Positions 59,030 to 64,000 of a DNA stretch of 64,000 nucleotides are shown piece by piece. The notes beneath the pieces were generated by a model. It was not told where the DNA came from. It ran no database searches and saw nothing but the letters and a program-made list of their open reading frames with translations. The stretch lies in the NCBI GenBank assembly GCA_000328365.1, contig KB309374.1, positions 433,360-497,359 of the forward strand, written 5' to 3'. A program made the position numbers and the translations under genes. The stretch is from Capitella teleta (taxonomy: Eukaryota > Annelida > Polychaeta > Capitellidae). Every line of letters starts with the position of its first letter. The first letter of the stretch is position 1.

Positions 59030-62000
59030 ACAATGCCAAGTATTGAGCCACGAGAAGAGCCATGTCACGGACATTCCCGACAGCTTCCTTGTTATGCTGA
59101 TAACCATGCTCAGCACACGGACCCAAAATGACTGGTTTCGTTTTTCACATTGTCCCTGATTGGGAGCCATGCCTCACGACGCACCATAGAACCATTTCTT
59201 TGCAATCCCTTCACTCCATGGGGGAAAGAGAGATTCTTCGCGTCGGCTACAGTTAATCATATTCACCATATTGAGGCCTTCAAAGGAGAGGAATCGGTCA
59301 TCACCGCTTGGCGGCCTCTCAAAGGGTTTCGCCATCATTCGATATCATGCCATTTGTGGGCGTAGATTTTTTTTGACCGCGGCGTGTTCCTTTGAGCGAA
59401 GGTCCCCTAGGTGTATTGGCACTGCCTCTGAATACGGTCAAGCACAACGACCTCGATCCCTGACCACATTTGCACGCGGAAGCTGACCGCTCTGCATGGA
59501 TGTGGATCGTGTTTCCATCAATCATGTCCGCAAAAGGCGAAGGTCAAGTCTCGCGCAAGATTGCAGATGATCCTGAGAGGCACGTGGAGATAAACGGGAA
59601 TCGAATGTCTCACCGCGACCACCGATTAATCAGTGAGAGTGGCGAGATTTTTGGCCGATCTTCTACAATGACCGCACGGATAGATGGTCACGTGATGCAG
59701 TTGCTATCACCGTTATCGTCTCATCCTAAATTCCCTAAACGACATTGCATTTGCCACCTTTCTTATTGTGGCTTTCCACATGCTCGCAACGTGTTATACA
59801 CTCACTGACAGGGAGCCATTGAAAAACCTATAGCACGATTGCACAACACTAGCATCATTACCTGCCATGAAATACCTGTACATGATATTCAAGTCTGAAA
59901 CAGTAGGTATTTAAACCTGTATGTACAATTGCACGTCAACGGTTACTATATACAACCCCGTGATCGTCAATATAAGACACATTTAGGGTTTACCCTGGAC
60001 GTAAAACCCACCCTACTTTACATGCAGCCGATTCACATGGAAACCTACCTGAACGGCTTTCACATTAATCCGAGTGAAAGCGCTGTGCATCAGCGCGTAC
60101 CGTCTACGTCCGACCGGGCACTGAGAGTGGCGCAGCGTCGGCATCGCCTCTTCAGCTGCCGCTCTCAGCTGGAGGGCCTCAAGACTGTCGCTGAGCTGAG
60201 CAGTGGGAGGACGGCAGAACAATGGTCAGGGGTGCCACTCCACCCGCTCAACGCATAATTCAGAAAGAAAAAAAGTACTATTCAAGGCGGATGCTGTCGC
60301 CCTCTGTGGAGCTTTTTTTTTTCTTTCTTGGCTCATGGAAATTTGATTTCATCGGTTCAGCGAGACATGATTCACGAATGCATAATCATTGGGATAGGTT
60401 TCATTGTGAGCTACTATAATAGGCCGTGTAATGCTAAAGGCCAAGGTTTCCCAAGAGGGTTGTTGCTGCATTTTTCATGCCTAATGTGTGTGTTGTGTTG
60501 TTGCATCAGACAGCAACCGGAGACAATGCCCGGCCTCGCAATTATTCATCATTATATTCAAGTGAAACATTCGCCTCTGCGCGTGCATTCAACGGGCGGA
60601 CGATGACCTCTCGATGCTGCATTTACAGTACAGCACTTAACTACAATCGAAATTCAACTCAGATTATTCTAAATTCTGATTCTGATCGCAGAATACGTCA
60701 GGCGACAGCAGGTGGTTTCTGTAAATATCAGTTTAGCCTGCTTGTACCTGTGCGAGCAAGGGGCATGGGGTTCTTTCTTATCGAGCGTTCGAATAGGAAA
60801 CAGTGGTGCTATCTTCGGAAGCATCAGAGAAAGAAGACAGTTGTTTTGCTGTCCTTCACGATTTCAGGCCAAAGGAGCCGCGATAGGTTCATCAAATGAG
60901 ACAGCCAATCTACAGATACATAACTCAAATATATCTACGCCCGAGGGGGGAGGGAGGGGGCATGCTGCCGGTTGAGACGAACGGTTGCCTGTGAGATTGC
61001 ATGGTGAGACTGATTAGACCAAATCTCAATGATCACCCTCATTCATAATAGACGCACGACCGACGCTGTGTTTCAGGTGCTTTTAACTTGATTGAGTAGC
61101 CATTGGTCAGCGCGGAGGAGTGCATTTCTCACCACACTGCGTCCATCGAGCTGACTGTCCGGTGCGAAGCCTCTCTCCGCGGCAGGCGCCGACCCCAATA
61201 GCGTCCATATGCCGGGTGTACTCGGCCAGAAGAGATGGTTGCTATTTATGGGTCTTGGGTGCTCCGGGAACCCCTACAGCAATAAAGCCCCATGCGATAT
61301 CACAAGGGCTGTCATCAAGAAGCCTCTCCGCGCCTTTTATCTATTGGGCACATTCCACAGAGAACACTGCCCATCATCGTAGAACTTCTTTGAATGGGAC
61401 CAGAAGAAGGCAATCGAGCAAAAAAGCCTCAAGCGGCAGAAGCGCGCTGGACACACAGCGGCCAGCAAGAATGACCGGAGGCCAGATGAAATGGAAGAGC
61501 ATATCGCCAGAATGCCGATGGGGAGAGCGTACTTTGCGCATGCGCGGGACAATGCAGCATGCTTGCAGGTAGAGCTCAGATGGGATTAGTGCAAACCCGG
61601 GAGTCTTTTCGCTGCGAGAAGTGTGACTATTGATTGGAATAATACGGGAGTGAGATCGATTGCGCGAGTTGCGTCCCCTCGAGGTACCTGAAATCGCGTG
61701 AAACAAATTTCCTGGCATGCGCGCTTGGTCGCCTTTGCGCCCTAAGCTGGCCGCGTGGAGATGGCGAACTATCGATGCGGAGTGCATGCTTAATCTTGGC
61801 CCAAAGCGACGGGAATGCGATTCAGGAGGCTTACCAACCCCACTCACATGGGTTGACCCACTCCACATGGTTCGGGGTGCGTGTATGCTTAGTACTTCGT
61901 GTGTAACACTGCGGAGAGGTCACGGACACGCAGAGGTCAGGGCAACTGCGGACTGCTCCAAAACTCATTACGCGAACAGCGTGTGTTGAATTCGCACTTT

Positions 62001-64000
62001 GTACTTTTGTGGATCATTGTTGCTCCGTGCATTTTACTCTTGTCTTTCGACCTACTTCTTACTTCGACCTACTTCTTATCAACCTATATAAACCGCACGT
62101 CACAGTTTTATACGTGTAATTAGAAAACTCTCCACGCACAATATAAAATCAAAAGTATACAATGTATTTATTATAATTCAGGGATATGCATTGTGATTAT
62201 AGCAAGGTTGTCGAGGGGCATCATAAGTGAAACAAGCGGCATTCGATTCATTATCGGTATGAATGGATACTGTCAGTGGTATTTCAATAATGAGATTGAG
62301 CACTGGAAGAGGGTTATGGGAGGGAGGGGGTGGGGGTGTCCGCCCTCTTTCCAAAATGAGTCCAATAATAAACTCACGTGGAGAGCTCGTTGATTGTGTT
62401 GTCGACCGCATAAAACGCCGGCAATATTGGACCTCAATAAAGTACCTCAGTAGCTCCAAGAGGTTGCTTCGGAACCAAGAATGCCAAGAACCACGGCTTA
62501 AAATTGCTGTCTTAGTTCCTCTAAAGGAACTAATTATGTCAAGGGTCTTGAGCTGGGCCTTGCAGGACAGGACAGCCCTCCCTCCGATTATTCTGTAGTC
62601 AATACATTTTGGTTATTTTCTGATGAGTTTGGTGATCAGTTTCTGTTCGTTGTTTCAGATGCTACGCGCTTCACAATCGAAAGAGACAAATTGCCTTTGC
62701 GCTATCTAAAAATGCCACGCAGACCGTCATTCCAGGTTTCTATTGTTCTGCGACATACTTCGTCAAAATGAAATAGTGATTAGGCTTCGCCCGTGAGATG
62801 AATAATTAATTCGAGGACATTTTATAAATAGATCATCATTCTCCCGACGTTAGGACATTGTGATGATAATCAAACTTCTGCTGTGAATGCTCAGTCACGA
62901 ATAAGTCGATATTTCCACACGACTAGTATAATTTACTGTGTTGGAAAAAAAACAAAAACAAAACAAAAACAAAACAAAACAAACAAACAAACAATAAAAA
63001 ACTATGCAACTACAACAACACAGAATAGCATAATATTCGTAATGCATATTGCACAAATTGCAGAATGCAAAAATCCCAGCATGCAATTCGATTAACGAAT
63101 CAACGGACTTAAAGGGCCCATTTGGCGAATTAATATTTTCTTGGTTATTCGTTGAAATTGCATTATGATTAGGGGAGGTGTGAGGGGGGTGGGCAGACGC
63201 TAATTTCGAGATTAATGCCCGCTTGCCGCCTTGGTCGACATCTGCTAATTTGGTGATTAATGCTGTTAAAGCCTCACAAAGACGCCCGGCGAAGCAACCA
63301 GCCGTTGCCGCAGTCAACTTAATTTGGGCTTTTTGGTCGGGCGTAGGAAACAGGGCTCGGAACACCGAGGCAGATGCCGCTTACTCGGTTTCTCGTAACC
63401 GCCCTGCGTCGTTCACTCACGGGAAGTGCGAGGAATGCAAATAGAAAATTCGCAAGTAGCGAAGGAGGAGAGTGCGAACACAATGTATTGCATCGCAGCA
63501 CAAAGCCCTTCATTGAGGGATGTCAATAAGACGAGAAAGGGTCGTGTGCGTTCTGAGGAAGAAGGCGTCACCAGTTGGCGGTTATGCAAATGATGCCGTG
63601 GCTGATGCATACACACTGCATTCACAAATGTTAATGTGGTCAAAGGTATGTGTATATTCCGCATGCTTTCATACCCACATGCAGGTTGGCCCCTATGTGA
63701 AAGAGGCCAACCCCTTATACATGTATATTTCTCAATTTTATTCGTCAAAGAATCGATCTCCACCCGACCTCCTGGTTGTGGAACTCAACGCCATGAGACA
63801 CAATGTACTTGCATCAGAGTTTTCAATTGAAATATAGGAGCCAATCTGCGTGATCAGAGAGCAATGTCTCGACCAGGGAAAGGTTCATTTAGCACAGCAT
63901 TGTCTCGTGGGCAGCATAAATCACGTGTTTGAATTAATTACCTGAAAGGTCATAGGAGCTGTCTCAAAGGCAATATCCATTGAGTGTTAAGCATATTATG
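59030..64000. other. Long stretch without a supported gene
   Basis: No frame shows a domain or convincing exon borders. It has an (AAAAC)n-type simple repeat at about 62946-62996. The segment 63120-63290 is rich in TAAT words (homeodomain-type core sites) in otherwise complex sequence and might be regulatory, but this is weak. Confidence 0.35.
62946..62996. repeat. (AAAAC)n / (AAAC)n simple repeat
   Basis: About 50 bp of A-rich units with a C every four to six bases. Confidence 0.9.

Noticed and set aside
60013-60258. Facing frames with an Arg/Ala/Leu-rich segment
   Set aside because: No homology recognised and no splice partners; too short to support.

Overview
The window is nuclear DNA of an invertebrate animal, A+T-rich, with many short introns (several about 50 bp), full-length relatives of animal-specific proteins (CSPP1, MDC1, LHFPL2, FKBP12, a secreted serpin) and scattered decayed transposable elements. 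The recurrent TAGGCCTA-type words and the gene set suggest a marine invertebrate, perhaps a non-vertebrate deuterostome such as an echinoderm or hemichordate, but the species cannot be fixed from the sequence. Two runs of N (15699-15982 and 35461-35510) show that this is a scaffold. Layout: (1) 169-2037, minus, a three-exon four-membrane-pass gene resembling the MS4A/CD20 family. (2) 5244-15479, minus, CSPP1, a centrosome/ciliary microtubule protein in roughly 40 short exons. (3) 16000-19860, no gene seen, one candidate DNA-transposon-like element. (4) 19869-22005, minus, a TIR-domain protein followed by at least two membrane spans, a combination I do not recognise. (5) 22200-32600, a long stretch with no convincing gene and one 394-bp foldback element. 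(6) 32672-36395, minus, a secreted serpin with a C-terminal GPI-type tail; its first third and upstream flank appear a second time after an LTR-element insertion and a gap, probably the other allele joined in series. (7) 38035-38500, a LINE remnant. (8) 39526-45531, minus, MDC1, the DNA-damage scaffold, with an N-terminal TQ motif, an FHA domain, a very large array of 9-residue TQ repeats, a basic linker and twin BRCT domains. (9) 47100-50890, a nest of mobile elements: L2/CR1-like LINE pieces, a tRNA-derived SINE inserted in the LINE with target duplication, and a Tigger/pogo transposase C-terminal reading frame. (10) 52592-53948, plus, an FKBP12-type prolyl isomerase. (11) 57553-58532, minus, an LHFPL2-like tetraspan protein. 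(12) 59030-64000, no gene seen. The genes do not form one pathway: this is ordinary animal gene order. The most notable points are the MDC1 repeat array with its higher-order structure, the TIR plus membrane protein, the expanded EYN modules of CSPP1, and the serpin duplication with its insertion polymorphism. Exon borders were placed by eye from GT/AG sites and frame continuity, not from transcripts.
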